Assembly (NCBI GenBank): GCA_963575745.1
Contig: CAUYUJ010003014.1
Span: 492,368-556,367 of the forward strand
Origin: Prorocentrum cordatum
Taxonomy: Eukaryota > Sar > Dinophyceae > Prorocentrales > Prorocentraceae
Direction: 5' to 3'
Length of the DNA: 64,000 nucleotides
Shown: piece by piece, positions 19,509 through 31,321 of the stretch
Layout: every line of letters starts with the position of its first letter
How positions within the stretch are numbered: the stretch's first letter is position 1
Translations under genes and position numbers: made by a program
Notes under the pieces: generated by a model
The model's input: the letters and a program-made list of their open reading frames with translations, nothing else
Databases searched by the model: none
What the model was told of the DNA's origin: nothing

Positions 19509-20560
19509 TTGCGTGGTCACGGCCTCGCGCGCGGCGACGAGGCGGGGCAAGCAGTCGAAGCGAGCAAGCGCGCGCACCCGGGCCCTCAGGCGCGGGACCA
19601 ACCTGGAGCGACCGCACGCATCCGGGCAGGGTGAGAACTGAGAAGATTGAGCAAACGTCCGCAGACAAGGACGGCAGGACACGACAGCGACACCGACGTG
19701 TAGGAGGCGAACCAGACTGGCACCTGACAAGGGCGGCCGATCGACGGGATACCCGCGCCAGCCCAAGGAGAGAAGCAGGTAGGGCAACAAGGACAAAAGG
19801 GCGGCAAGCGAAAGCGCGGCTCATGCTCAACGCTTGGAGCGAGGGTGAGGGCGGCTAGGCCGCGAGAGATCCCAGAAAGGCGCCCGCTCCTACGGGAGGG
19901 GGAATAAGAAAGAGCTGAGCTGGTCGTAGGAGTAGAGATCGGGGTCCAGCATGGGTTCCTCGCCATCGCCCGCGAATGGTCCTTTATCGATGGCCCTATC
20001 CTTCCAGAGACAAGTGGCTAGCGCGGCGCGAGGAGCATCGTCCGCAAGCACGTCGGAGACACGCCCGAGGAGACTCGCGGAAGGCGCGGTCGCTCGCGTT
20101 CACTAGATGAGCGCCCCCAGGCCCAACGATGGCCCGCTGCTTCGCCGGCGAATGTCAGGGCCGCCACGGAGCCCACCAGAACGCGCCCTGGCCTCGGTTG
20201 GCGGAAGCTGGAGAGGCGCTAACCCCGATGGTGCCCCAGGCGTGGGGAAATGCACCACGGCCGAGAGCAAGCGATTGGAACGGGCGCGGCTCTCCCCGTT
20301 TCGCTTGGGCGCCCGCGCGCGGAGGCCGGAAGGGCGCAGAAACGCAAAAACCCACACACACACACACACACACACAAAGCAGAGCACTGCCAGGACCAAA
20401 GCCCTCCACCGCACCACTGCACCTCACGGAGGTGTTTCATCCCTACCAAGCGGAACGAGAGAACGGGTGAGCAAGGAAGAAGGAGGATGAAGAGGGAAAG
20501 GGCTAGTTCATGCCCCCTCTCCTCCCTCCACCTCCTCCCCCTTTTAAATCCTTCCTCCCA
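18775..20560. other. Unassigned sequence with CA microsatellites
   Basis: CA runs lie at about 19133-19232 (mixed with GCACAC and CAGACA), 19470-19506 and 20352-20377. Between them the sequence is GC-rich, with open frames on both strands but no recognised domain. Confidence 0.6.
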
Positions 20561-20564
20561 CCCC

Positions 20565-22212
20565 ACCGTCCTCCTCCTCCTCCTCCTCCTCCTCCTCCTC
20601 CTCCTCCTCCTCCTCCTCATGTGTCTTATGGATATGATTATTAGTTTTCTGAGCATTCGTATTGTTCATCTTAATAATTCATGCTAGTATGATTACTCTT
20701 ATTAGTATTGTTCTGAGTATTGGTCTCATTGTTATTAGCATCATCATTATTGGTATCGTTATTATTGATAATGGTACTATGATTGGCATGTTTTTTTCTT
20801 ATTATGAATAATAGCCGTATTATTGGTAGTAGTATGATGAGACTTCTTCTTACTGTTACTAATACTGTAGTGATGTGATTATTAGTACTCGTAGTAATAG
20901 TCGTTTTAGTATTAATAGTATTAGTATGTTGCTTATGCTTAAGATTCGCATTATTCTTCTGAGTAATATGTTTACCCTTGATGGTATCAGTATTCGTGTT
21001 ATGATTCTTATCATTATTATTGGCATTATCTTTTCATTATTAGTATTCCCGTTATTTTTGACGAGTATTATGAAACATTCTCGTCGTCTTCCTCCTCCTC
21101 CTCCTCCTCCTTTTCCTCCTCCTCCGTCTCCTCCTCCTCCTCCTCCTTCTCCTCCTCCTCCTCTTCCCAGTCATCGCCATCATCACCATCATCATCACCA
21201 CCATCACCATCATCAGCGACAGTATCACCATCCCCAACATTATCATCATCACCATCATCCTCAGAATCACCATCGTCATCATCAGCAGCATCATCATCAC
21301 CATCGCCATCATCATCCGCATCATCATCATCCGTGCCATCGACATCATCATCAGCACAATCTTCATTTTCACCTACATCATCTTTCACACCTCGCTGCTC
21401 GCTCATCATCCTCATCCTCCTCATCATGGCCATCGTCTGTACGACCACCAGTGCAATACATACTCGTAAACATAATCATGTCATCACAACCGTTAGCATT
21501 ATCAGAAACACCACCATCACCATCAGCATCGTCATCATCACCGCCATCATCACTATCAGCCGCATAACAGTAATCCTCAGGATCTTCGTCATTATCACTA
21601 TCAACGTCCTCATCATACACAGCATCATTATCATCGGAATTGCCAATACAATAATCACCCTCAGCAGTATCAGTACCAAAAACATAATCAATATCACCCG
21701 CATCACAATCAAAATCATCAAGAGCATCGTCATAATCCATCGGCGTGGTCGTCGTCTTCGCCACCAGCACCATCTGCAACTACATTCTAGTCATAATCAT
21801 CATCAGCAGCAACATCACCGCCATCGCCATCATCATCTTCATCGTCATCAGCGTCATCATCGCCGCCGTCATCACCACTACGAATGTCATCCGCATGCCC
21901 TCTACCCATACGCATGTACCCAACTCATCATCATCGTCATACTTCTATTTGCTTCACGCTGCTACTCCTCCTTCTCCTCCTCCACCGATTTTTCGTCTTC
22001 CACTTCTTCATCCTCCCCCAGTTCCCATCCTGTTTCCCCCGTCTCCCTCCTCTTCCAGCTGTTACTGCTACTGCAAAACTCCTCCTACTGATTCCTCCTC
22101 ATCCGCATCCTCATCCCCATCGTTTTCCGCCTTTTCCTCCTCCTCCGCCTTCTCCTGTTCCTCCTCCTCCTCCTCCTCCTCCTCCTCCTCCTCCTCATCA
22201 TCATCATCAGCG
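20565..22212. repeat. Triplet-rich low-complexity region (TCC, ATT, CAT)
   Basis: TCC run to about 20618. AT-rich sequence dominated by TTATTAGTATT-like words at 20625-21060. TCC run at 21085-21170. CATCAC/CATCAT and CAGCAT triplets at about 21170-21890, then TCC again to 22200. This is the only strongly AT-rich part of the window. Confidence 0.85.
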
Positions 22213-22214
22213 GC

Positions 22215-22580
22215 ATGATCACCGACGTTCGTTTCCCAAAGCACCCCAACGCGCGAAGTTTGCGAGGAAAGGCTGGCCCAAGGGCTGCCAGGGGCGCAGC
22301 GGCGCTGGTTCTGTCGCGTGGCTTCACAAAGCCCCGAAGACAGAGAGCCCTCGACCCGTTCAAAAGCTGCACGCACAGGGGAAAGGGGCACGGGCGAGAT
22401 AGCTGCAGATCACTTTCTTCTACTATCAAAACCGCCGCGCTCAAACGATCCCCGACGCTCGTTTTCCACAGCACCCCAACGTGTGAAGCTTGCAAGGAAA
22501 AGCTGGCCAAAGGGCGGCCAGGGGCGCCGAGGCGCAGCGGCGCTGGTTCTGCTGCGCGGCCTCGCGGGCCCCCCCGGGCA
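22215..22580 (+). repeat. Two direct repeats of about 110 bp
   Basis: TTTCCCAAAGCACCCCAACG (22229) and TTTTCCACAGCACCCCAACG (22461) open two related segments that both include AGCGGCGCTGGTTCTG. The intervening AGCTGCAGATCACTTTCTTC (about 22399) matches AGCTGCAGATCACCTCCTCC at about 30238. In one frame the second copy reads TCEACKEKLAKGRPG, but no domain can be claimed. Confidence 0.75.
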
Positions 22581-22759
22581 GGAGGCCCTCGCCCCGTCCC
22601 CACCTTGCCGCCACGCGCGCCCGCCGCGCGCATTGCCCCCCCGGCGCGTCAGCGATGCACCCACCCAGCACCCTGCACAGCTGGAGCGAATTGAGCGAGC
22701 CGTTGGAAACGTCGTCGGCTGTCAGACGACACGCGGGCGAAAGACAGGGCGGCCGCGCC

Positions 22760-25700
22760 CACCTGGCACGCGTGTACCCTAACGGGCGGCTCGGGTCGGG
22801 CGGGCGGACCCTGACGGGCGGGTCAGGGCGGGCGGGCGGGACATTAAGGTATGATGCATCATCGAGTTGGCACGCGTGTACCCTAACGGGCGGCTCGGGT
22901 CGGGCGGACCCTAACGAGCGGGTCGGCTCGGGCGGGCGGGCGGGACATTCAGGTATGATGCATCATCGAATTGGCACGCGTGTACCCTAACGGGCGGCTC
23001 GGGTCGGGCGGGCGGGCCCTGACGGGCGGGTCGGGTCGGGCGGGCGAAACGGGCGGGTCGGGTCGGGCGGGCGGGACATTCAGGTATGATGCATCATCGA
23101 ATTGGCACGCATGTACCGTAACGGGCGGCGGGCGGCTCGGGTCGGGCGGGCGGACCCTAAGAGGCGGTTCGGGTCGGGCGGGCGGGACATTCAGGTATGA
23201 TGCATCATCAAGTTGGCACGCGTGTACCCTAACGGGCGGCTCGGGTCGGGCGGACGGGCCCTGACGGGGGGTCGGGTCGGGCGGGCGGGACATTCAGGTA
23301 TGATGCATCATCGAGTTGGCACGCCTGTACCCTAACGGGCGGCTCGGGTCGGCGGGCGGGGCCCTGACAGGCGGGTCGGGTCGGGCGGGCGAAACGGGCG
23401 GGTTGGGTCGGGCGGGCGGGACATTTTAAAGTATCATGCGTCATCGAGTTGGCACGCGTGTACCCTAACGGGCGGCTCGGGTCGGGGGGGCGAACCCAAA
23501 CGGGCGGGTCGGGTCGGGTCGGGCGGGACATTCAGGTATGATGCATCATCGAGTTGGCACGCGTATACCCTAACGGGCGGCTCAGGTCGGACGGGCGGGC
23601 CCTGACGGGCGGGTCGGGTCGGGCGGGCGAAACGGGCGGGTCGGGTCGGTCGGGCGGGAATTAAAAATTGATGCATCACAGCTTGTACCCTAACGGGCGG
23701 GTCGGGTCGGGCGGGCGGGACCCCTCATAGGGCGGGTTCGCGTCGGGGCGGGCCGGGGAACATTGAGGTATGATGCATCATCGGAGGTGGCACGCGTGTA
23801 CCCTATCGGGCTGCTCGTGTCGGGCGGGCGGGCCCTGACGGGCGGGACTTGTCGGGCGGGTGGCGAAGCGGGCGGTGTCGGGATCGGGCCGGCGGGACAT
23901 TAAGGTATGATGCATCATCGAATGGCCTTTTTTATGTACCCTAACGGGCGTTCCGGGGTCGGGCGGGCGGGCCTTGCCGGCTGTCTGGTCGGGCGGGCGA
24001 AACGGGCGGGTGTCGGTCGGGCTGGCAGAGGTAGATACGATGCGCCATCGAAGTTGGCACGCGTGTCCCCTAACGGGCGTGTCGGTCGGGGTCGGGGCGG
24101 ACCCTTACGGGGCTGGTCGGGTGTCGGGCGGGACATTAGGTTGATGCCTGATCGAGTTGGCTGACCGTGTACCTATGGGACAGGGCTCGGGTCGGCCGGC
24201 GGTCCCTGACGTCGGGTCGGGTCGAGCGGGCGAAACGGGCGGGTCCGCGTCGGGCGGGTCGGGACATTTTACAGTATCATGCGTCTCGAGTTGGCACGCG
24301 TGTACCCTAACGGCGGCTCGAGTCGGTCGGCGGGCGAACGGGCGGGTCGGGTCGGGTCCGGCGGGACATTAAAGTATGATGCATCATCGAGTTGGCACGC
24401 GTGTACCCTAACGGGAGGCTCGGGTCAGGCGGGCGGGCCCTGCAGGACATTACGGTATGATGCATCACGAATTGGCACGCGTGTACCCTAACGGGCGGCT
24501 CGGGTCGGGCGGGCAAGCCCTGACGGGCGGCTCGGGTCGGGCGGGCGGGCCCTGACGGGCGGGTCGGTCGGGCGGGCTAACCAGCGGGTGGGTCGTGCGA
24601 GCAGGGACTTAAAGTATGATGCATATCGAGTTGGCACGCATGTACCCTGAACGGCGGCTCGGGTCAGGGGTGCGGACCCTAACGAGCGGGTTGGTCGGGC
24701 GGGCGGGACGTTAAGGTACGATGCATCATCGAGTTGGCACGCGTGTACCCTAACGGGCGGCTCGGGTCGGGCGGGCGGGCCTTACGGGCGGGTCGGGTCG
24801 GGCGTCGAAAACGGGCGGGTCGGGTCGGCGGGCCGGGACATAAAATATGATGCATCACGAGTTTGCAACGGTGTACCCTAACGGGCGGCTGCGTTCGGGC
24901 GGGCGTACACACCAACATCGCAAACACCAGGGCGGGTCAGGCTCGGGCGGGTTGGACATTAAGGTATGATGCATCATCTAAGTGGCACGCTTGTACCCTA
25001 ACGGCGGCGTCGGGTCGGACGGGCGGGCCTGCGGGCGGCTCGGGTCGGGCGGGCGGACCCTGACGGGCGGGTCAGGGCGGGCGGGCGGGACATTAAGGTA
25101 TGATGCATCATCGAGTTGGCACGCGTGTACCCTAACGGGCGGCTCGGGTCGGGCGGACCCTAACGAGCGGGTCGGCTCGGGCGGGCGGGCGGGACATTCA
25201 GGTATGATGCATCATCGAATTGACACACGTGTACGTACCCTCACGAGCGGGTCCGGCCGAGCGGGCGGACCCTAACGGGCGGGTCGGGTCGGGCGGGCGG
25301 AACGAGCGGGTCGGGTCAGACGGGCGGAATGGGCGGGTAGGGTCGGACGGGCTGGACATTCAAGTATGATGCATCATCGAGTTGGCACGCGTGTACCCTA
25401 ACGGGCGCGTCGGGTCGGTCGGGCGGGCTGACCGTAACGAGCGGGTTGGGTCCTAACGAGCGGGTTGGGGTCGGGCGGGCGGGACGTTAGGTACGATGCA
25501 TCATCGGAGTTGCACGCGTGTACCCTAACGGCGGCCTCGGGTCGGGCGGCGGTCCCCTGACGGCGGTCGGGTCGGGCGTCGAAAGGGCGGGTCGGGTCGG
25601 GCGGGCGGGACAGTAAACCATGATGCATCATCGAGTTGGCACGCGTGTACCCTCACGGGCGGGTCGGGTCGGGCGGGCGGACCCTAACGGGCGGCTCGGG

Positions 25701-25790
25701 TCGGGCGGGCGGGACGTTAAGGTATGATGCATCATCGAGTTGGCACGCGCGTGCCCTAACGGGCGGGTCGGGTCGGGCGGGCGGACCCTA
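22760..25790. repeat. GC-rich satellite with ATGATGCATCAT palindromes, about 25 units
   Basis: Units of about 100-140 bp: GGGACATTAAGGTATGATGC, ATCATCGAGTTGGCACGCGT, GTACCCTAACGGGCGGCTCG, then variable runs of GGGTCGGGCGGGC. Each well preserved unit has the perfect 12-bp palindrome ATGATGCATCAT followed by G-rich runs able in principle to form G-quadruplexes. Segments 22784-22973 and 25033-25222 are identical over 190 bp. Units between about 23680 and 24900 carry many small indels. Confidence 0.93.
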
Positions 25791-26000
25791 ACGGGCGGGC
25801 CCGGTCGGGCGACGAGGACGACCACGACGTCGACGAGGGTGGCAGTGACGACGACCAGGACGGCAACGATGACTAGAAAGACCGCGACGACGACCGTAAC
25901 GGAACAGTCGGGCGGGCAGATGCCAACGAGCGAATGGGGCGGGCGGACCCTAGCGGGCGGGTGGGGCGGGGGGACCTTAACGGGCAGGCGTTCCCCACCT
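25791..26000. other. Transition from satellite to microsatellite
   Basis: GAC-type triplets (GACGAGGACGACCACGACGT) between remnants of the satellite's GGGCGGGC words. No gene seen. Confidence 0.6.
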
Positions 26001-26004
26001 CCAC

Positions 26005-26765
26005 GCCCACTCATCCTTCTACTCCTCCTCCTCCTCCACCTCCCCCCTCCTCCTCCTCCTCCTCCACCTCCGCCTCCTCTTTCCTCCTCCTCCTCCTCCT
26101 CCTCACCTCCTCCCCTCCTCCTACCTCCCCCCTCCTCCACCTCACCATCATCATCCTGTCCATCCTCCTCCACCTCCTCCTCCTCCTCCTCCTCCTCCTC
26201 CTCCACCTCTCCTCCTCCTCCTCTCTCCTCCTTCCTCCTCCTCCATCCTCCTTCCTCCTCCTCCATTCCTCCTCCTGCTCCTCCTCCTCTGCTCCTCCTC
26301 CTCCCCCTCCTCCTCCTCCTCTCACCTCTCCTCCTCCTCCCTCCTCCTCCTACCTCCTCCTCCTCCTCCTCCTCCACCTCCTCTCCTCCACCACCTCCTC
26401 CCCTCCTCCTCCTCCTCCTCCATCCTCCTCCTCCTCGTCCTCCCCTCCTCACACTCCTCCTCCTCCTCCTACCTCCTCCCCTCCTCCTCCTCTCTCCTCC
26501 TCCTCGTCCTCCTCCTTCCTCCTCCTCCTCCTCCACCTCCTCCACCTGCTCCTCCTCCTCCTCCTCCTCCTCCTCCTCCTCCACCTCCCTCTCTCCTCCA
26601 CTCCACCTCCTCCTCCTCCTCACCCCCCACCTCCTCCTCTCTCCTCCTCTCCACCTCTTCCTCCTCCTCCTCCCTCCTCCTCCTCCTCCTGCCTCCTCCT
26701 CCCCTCATCTCTTCCTCCTCCTCCTCCTGCTCCTCCTCCTCCTCCTCCTCCTCCTCCTCCTCGTC
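26005..26765. repeat. TCC/CCTCCA microsatellite
   Basis: About 760 bp of imperfect TCC triplets. Long Ser/Leu/Pro frames (+) and Glu/Arg/Gly frames (-) are expected from this composition and are not annotated. Confidence 0.95.
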
Positions 26766-26779
26766 CTGTCCATCTTCCT

Positions 26780-27066
26780 TCCCGGCGCAGGTCTGTCGAA
26801 CCGGTCTGTCGAGCCAGGTCTAAAAAAAACCAGATCAAACGACCCAGGCCTGTCGAACCGGGTCTGTCGAACCGGGTCTGTCGAATCGGGTCTGTCGAAC
26901 CAGGTCTGTCGAACCAGGTTTGGCGAACCGGGTCTGGCGAACCGGTCCCTGGCGAACCGGTCCTTGGCGAACCGGTCCTCTGGCGAACCGGTCCTCTGGC
27001 GAACCGGTCCTCTGGCGAACCGGTCCTTGGCGAACAGATCCTCTGGCGAACCGGTCGTTTGCCAGA
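26780..27066. repeat. 14-18-bp repeats GTCTGTCGAACCGG / CTCTGGCGAACCGGTC
   Basis: Two sub-families succeed each other: CTGTCGAACCGGGTCTGTCG at 26790-26930 and TGGCGAACCGGTCCTCTGGC at 26930-27066. About 17 copies in total, with a short A run near 26822. Confidence 0.9.
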
Positions 27067-27499
27067 CGGGTTGTCAGTGGCCAAAGTCCTTGCGGCGCAC
27101 GCTCAGGGCCCAGCCCCGGATCTTCCCGACGGCGGCAATCGATCACAACACGTCGGAAGAACGCGGTCTGGCCTCACGCAATTCGGCACCTCTTGTTAGG
27201 TCACCCGCAGGAGCGCGGGCGCTTCGCTCCCAAAAAGAAAGGAAGCAGCACCCCGCCAACAGCAAAAACGGGAGAGTCATGGCGAAAACCCGGTTAAGGA
27301 CCTCACTGAACGATCGTCTTCGGACGGCTAACCAGCGATCTGATCGCGACGGCCTCTTGCGCATTAGTATGACGTCGGCCCGAAAACCTGCAGCGCAACA
27401 GGGTGGTAAACGGTTCGGGCCCTTCCCAGGAATGGAGCAGGGAGTCATCCCGGACACCACCCCCCAGGACCTCGACAGGCTCGTCGGGGTCTGGAAATT

Positions 27500-28929
27500 C
27501 AATGATGTTCGAGTCTCACCGAGCGCAGTTGGAAGCTCTGCAGACGCGCGAGCCGCAGAAGCCGAGCATCCCAAACATGCGCCGCCACCGCTGCCCAGTG
27601 GCCCACGCGCATGCACATGGGAGGCAGCTGACTGGGAAGGCGACTTGGCTCGAGGTCTAAGACGCGGGGCGCGCGGAAGATGAAGCCGCACTCAGACGGC
27701 GCGACTAGCTCCTGGAGCCAGATCGTCGCTCGGCTGGGCGGGATGCTGAGGTTCTCTGCGGGGTGGGCGAGAGGCTCGACCAAATGCGCACTGCCTCCCA
27801 GGCACGCATCGCCCACAAACCCTGTCGCGGCCCGATGGATGCCAGCGACGCAGCCAGCCTAAGGTGGCATTGACTTCTCGACGCGGCAACATCCATAATA
27901 CTTGTCATCAAGCTGGCGCACCAACTGCCACTGTCTCTCGGCCAAGGGAGCAGCAAGGCCGGACGCCGTCGATCCACCTGCGGGGCGCCCACTCGAGAGC
28001 CAGGGCAAATAGGCGACGGACACGTTGACCCAGCGCCACCGACATTTCTCCCGAAGCCACACCGCGCGCGCCGCAGAGGGCAGCGCTCCGCGGCGTGCCC
28101 GCGGCGTCGCAGCCGACCTCGGTGAAAGCCGCTGCGTCGACGCGGGCAGACCACCTCTGCGGTTCGCGATCGATGGCCCCGTTGAACGCCAGGAGCCCAG
28201 CCGCCCACCTGGCGCCCTCGACCCTTGCCACCGGGCCTGCCTATCCCTATCCCGCGCTCGAGGCTGCGCCCCCGACCGGGAGGTCGCCCAGGGCGGGCTC
28301 GCCCTCTTTCACCTCCTTGGAGCCGCCGACCTTCTCCAGCGCCTGCAGCATCGCAAACTGGACGGACAGGTCCGCATCGCGGCCGCCTGTCTCGACGAGG
28401 GCCCCGAGGTCGAGGTCGGCCATCCCAGCTGGAGCCGCTCAGCTGCCCCACTCGCGTGGCGGGGGCCCGTCGGCCCGCCGGGGCAGCCCCCGAGCCGTCG
28501 CCGGGGCCTCCTCTGCCGCCCTGGACCAGGGAGGCGCCGGGGGGGCCGCGCCCAGGGCGCCGCTGCGGGCGAGCTCTGGAGGGGGATCTGCTCAAGACAG
28601 AAGGGGCAGGCGCTAGCGCACTCGCGGAGGGCCCCGCCCAGAGGAGCGACTCGGAGCGGCGGGGGGGGGGGAGCGCAGGAGCGAGGCCACGGGCCACCAC
28701 GCTTGCTTCTCTTCTCGCCCTGCTCGACGCGGCTCGAGAAACCCCTCGGTTGGCCGCCGATGGCCTCCAGCACCTCGCGTTCGCAGCTTCGAAGAGCGCA
28801 ATGCTGATCATCGCGCGACGCGTTGACGCGCCGAAAGATTGTGGCCCTCTTATCGCTGCGCGCCGCAAGCCCGCGCCCGTCTCGCCGCGCGCCCCGCCCG
28901 CCCGCCCGCGGCGGGAACCACCCGTTGAT

Positions 28930-28961
<32 letters not shown>

Positions 28962-30280
28962 AAGCGGGCGGGGCCATGGGCCCCCCAGCCCCGCCAGGAG
29001 CCCCCTTCCCTCCGCGCCCGGGCTGCCCGCCACATTGGCGCCACGCGGCCGACCTGCCCACTCCTGCGCGGCGGCCTCGCGGGCTGCGTTGACCTCGTAG
29101 TCCACCATGCCCTCGCCATCGTGCTCGTCGGCGGTGAGGCACCTCTCCCTATCGGTCTGCCCGTCGACGGAGAGCTGGAAGCCGATGCGCCCCGAGTCGC
29201 CCCGAGTCGCCCTGGGGGGCGGGGGCGGAGATCGCGACGGGTCGGAGCAGGATCCCGACGTTCCAGTCGTCGGGCTGCGGGGCCAGATCGGCCAGCTCGA
29301 GCAGGTCCGGCTGGGCAGACCCGCCAGCTAAGTCGAAGAACTGGATCACCTCGTCCACCGCGCAACTCTCGGGGAGTCTCGCCAGGAACGCGGGCGAGAC
29401 CTCCGCGCAGCCCGCGTCTGCTGGCAATTCCTCGCCAAGGGCCGACCGCAGCGCCACCGAGACATCGTCTGCGGAGGCGAGCGAGCCGGCGTCGTAAGGG
29501 AGGCAGACGGCGTGCACCACGATGGGGAGCTCCTCCAGCTCGAGGTCGCTGCGGTCGTTTCGGGTCAGGGCGTCGACGGCGACGGGGCCCTCGAGCCTCG
29601 CGAATTTGGCGCCGACAGCGCGGGCCTCGCGCAGTGCTGCCGCGCCGGCGGCTCGGGCTCCGGCTATAGGCAGCTCGAACAGCCACGAGCGAAGCAGGAC
29701 GTCCCCGAACTGCTGCACCGCCTCAGAAGGCAGCGTCGTCCCTGGTCCAGTCGAAGACCGTGACAGCGTAGGATTAATCCCGCCGCTCGTCGGAGAACCT
29801 GCCAGTTGCCTCGTCCAACGACGGGAACCGACGCAGGCGATCCCGCCCGCCAGTGTACTTGCCGTCTCCGAATCTACCGACGATCGCCTGCCACGCGCTT
29901 CCTCTTTGCACCCCGACGATCACCTCGTTTCAACCCAGGACGGCCCAGATTGCATAGCAGTGGCTGCCAGCGGGAGGGGCGGCCCGAACCACAGGTTCGG
30001 CACCTGCCGCCCCTCTGAGCGGCCTGCGATGGGTGATGTCGGGGATGACGACCCAGGGGACCCCCTCTGGGTCCTCCGCCGCCTCTGACGCGGCTTTCTC
30101 GCCGTTGGGAATGGCCTCGAATAGACCTCGAATCCAGGGGCAGGCTCGTGGACCGCCCGCGCTCTGGCCGCGGGCCCTCAGCGCAGCAACCGCGGGCGCA
30201 CCCGGCGCGCAGCGAAGGGAGGGCTCGGTCCGAGAAAGCTGCAGATCACCTCCTCCCACTATCAGAACCGCTGTGCTCAC
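27500..30280 (-). pseudogene. Decayed protein-coding sequence of unknown family, possibly retroelement
   Basis: Reading the - strand from 30280 downwards, peptide-like segments appear in changing frames: NEVIVGVQRGSAWQAIVGRF near 29930; LELEELPIVVHAVCLPYD and ESCAVDEVIQFFDLAGGS in a 189-codon frame (29718-29149); QLSVDGQTDRERCLTADEHD near 29150; VDYEVNAAREAAAQEW near 29095; MADLDLGALVETGGRDADLS at 28421; ERQWQLVRQLDDKYYGCC near 27920. Non-repetitive amino-acid composition and frame switches with few stops suggest one ancestral coding region read from 30.3 to 27.5 kb. A run of 29 G (28933-28961) interrupts it. The style resembles gag-like regions of dinoflagellate retroelements, but no diagnostic motif is present. 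A gene with introns is the alternative. Confidence 0.4.
28933..28961 (+). repeat. 29-nt G homopolymer
   Basis: Uninterrupted G run inside the decayed coding region; its length may be unreliable in the assembly. Confidence 0.9.
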
Positions 30281-30284
30281 ATCA
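30230..30284 (+). repeat. Dispersed 50-bp sequence shared with 22396-22445
   Basis: GAGAAAGCTGCAGATCACCT and CACTATCAGAACCGCTGTGC match GAGATAGCTGCAGATCACTT and TACTATCAAAACCGCCGCGC at 22396. In both places a CAT-type triplet tract is adjacent or close. Confidence 0.7.
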
Positions 30285-30475
<191 letters not shown>

Positions 30476-30529
30476 CGATCCTGAAAACCCTGATCGGATG
30501 ATCATCTCGCCCTGATCATCATCATCCCA

Positions 30530-30935
30530 CCCGGAGGAGGAGGAGGAGGAGGAGGAGGAGGAGGAGGAGGAGGAGGAGGAGGAGAAGGAAGAGGACGACG
30601 ACGACGACGAGGCACGAGGTCCGCCCCCTGGCACCGCGGGGTCTTCAACCTTCTTGGTCTTCTTCCCGCCGCTCGGAAGCGCCGCGTCCAGGCGGAGGTA
30701 GTAGAAGCCCAGGGCGAAGCAGACCAGGAACGACAGCTGGGCGGGCAGAGGAGGAGGCGGAGGACGCCTCCTCCTCCCCTCCTCCTCCTCCTCCTCCTCC
30801 CCTCCCCTCCTCCTCCTCCTCCTCCTCCCCCTTCCTCCTCCTCTCCCTCCTCCTCCTCCTCTCTCCTCCTCCTCCTCCCTCCTCCTCCTCCTCCTCCTCC
30901 TCCACCTCCTCCTCCTCCTCATCATCATCATCATC
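30530..30935. repeat. GGA and TCC tracts around a short unique segment
   Basis: GGA triplets at about 30533-30600 and TCC triplets at about 30765-30935, with CAT triplets after them. The intervening 30610-30760 shows no recognised feature. Confidence 0.85.
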
Positions 30936-31321
30936 ATCAGCAAACGAGAAGACGGCGAAGCAAACCAGAAGGAGGGCGAAGCAGACCCGGCGCGGGGGAA
31001 GAGGAGGATCGAGGGTCGAGAGATTTTCTTGAGCAAGACATCAACGTCGGCGTCTCCATTTCGGAGCTGTTTGCGCCTCTCTTGGTATTCGTGTCGCCCC
31101 GGCTGGACAGCTCTAAAAACTGGTCTGAACGGGCCCCAGGAGTCTGGAGACAGATGTTGCACGGACCGTGGCTGGCGGAGAAGGTGGACAGACCTGCCTG
31201 CTTCAACCAACAGCTTTCGGAGGTCCAGTCCTCTCGGCCGTCTTGGGTCGGCGATGGTCACTCCTGGAGCGCTCGCCGCGGCAGAGAGAACGGGGGTCCA
31301 GAGCCGACTCAAGACATTCAC
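30936..31321 (-). other. Open segment of about 100 codons, unrecognised
   Basis: From an ATG at 31321 the - strand is open with ordinary composition (segments such as LRKLLVEAGRSVHLLRQPRS and QERRKQLRNGDADVDVLLKK) until it enters the TCC tract near 30935. I do not recognise it, and the other frames are also partly open. It could be another piece of the decayed sequence at 27.5-30.3 kb, or chance. Confidence 0.3.

Noticed and set aside
22760-25790. Telomeric repeats because of CCCTAACGGG
   Set aside because: The word occurs once or twice per unit of about 120 bp and is not in tandem; a telomere would be uninterrupted TTTAGGG-type repeats.
25740-27683. A 647-codon + strand open frame
   Set aside because: It joins satellite, TCC microsatellite and GTCTGTCGAACCGG repeats; composition is Ser/Pro/Leu and Glu-Pro-Val repeats with no domain.
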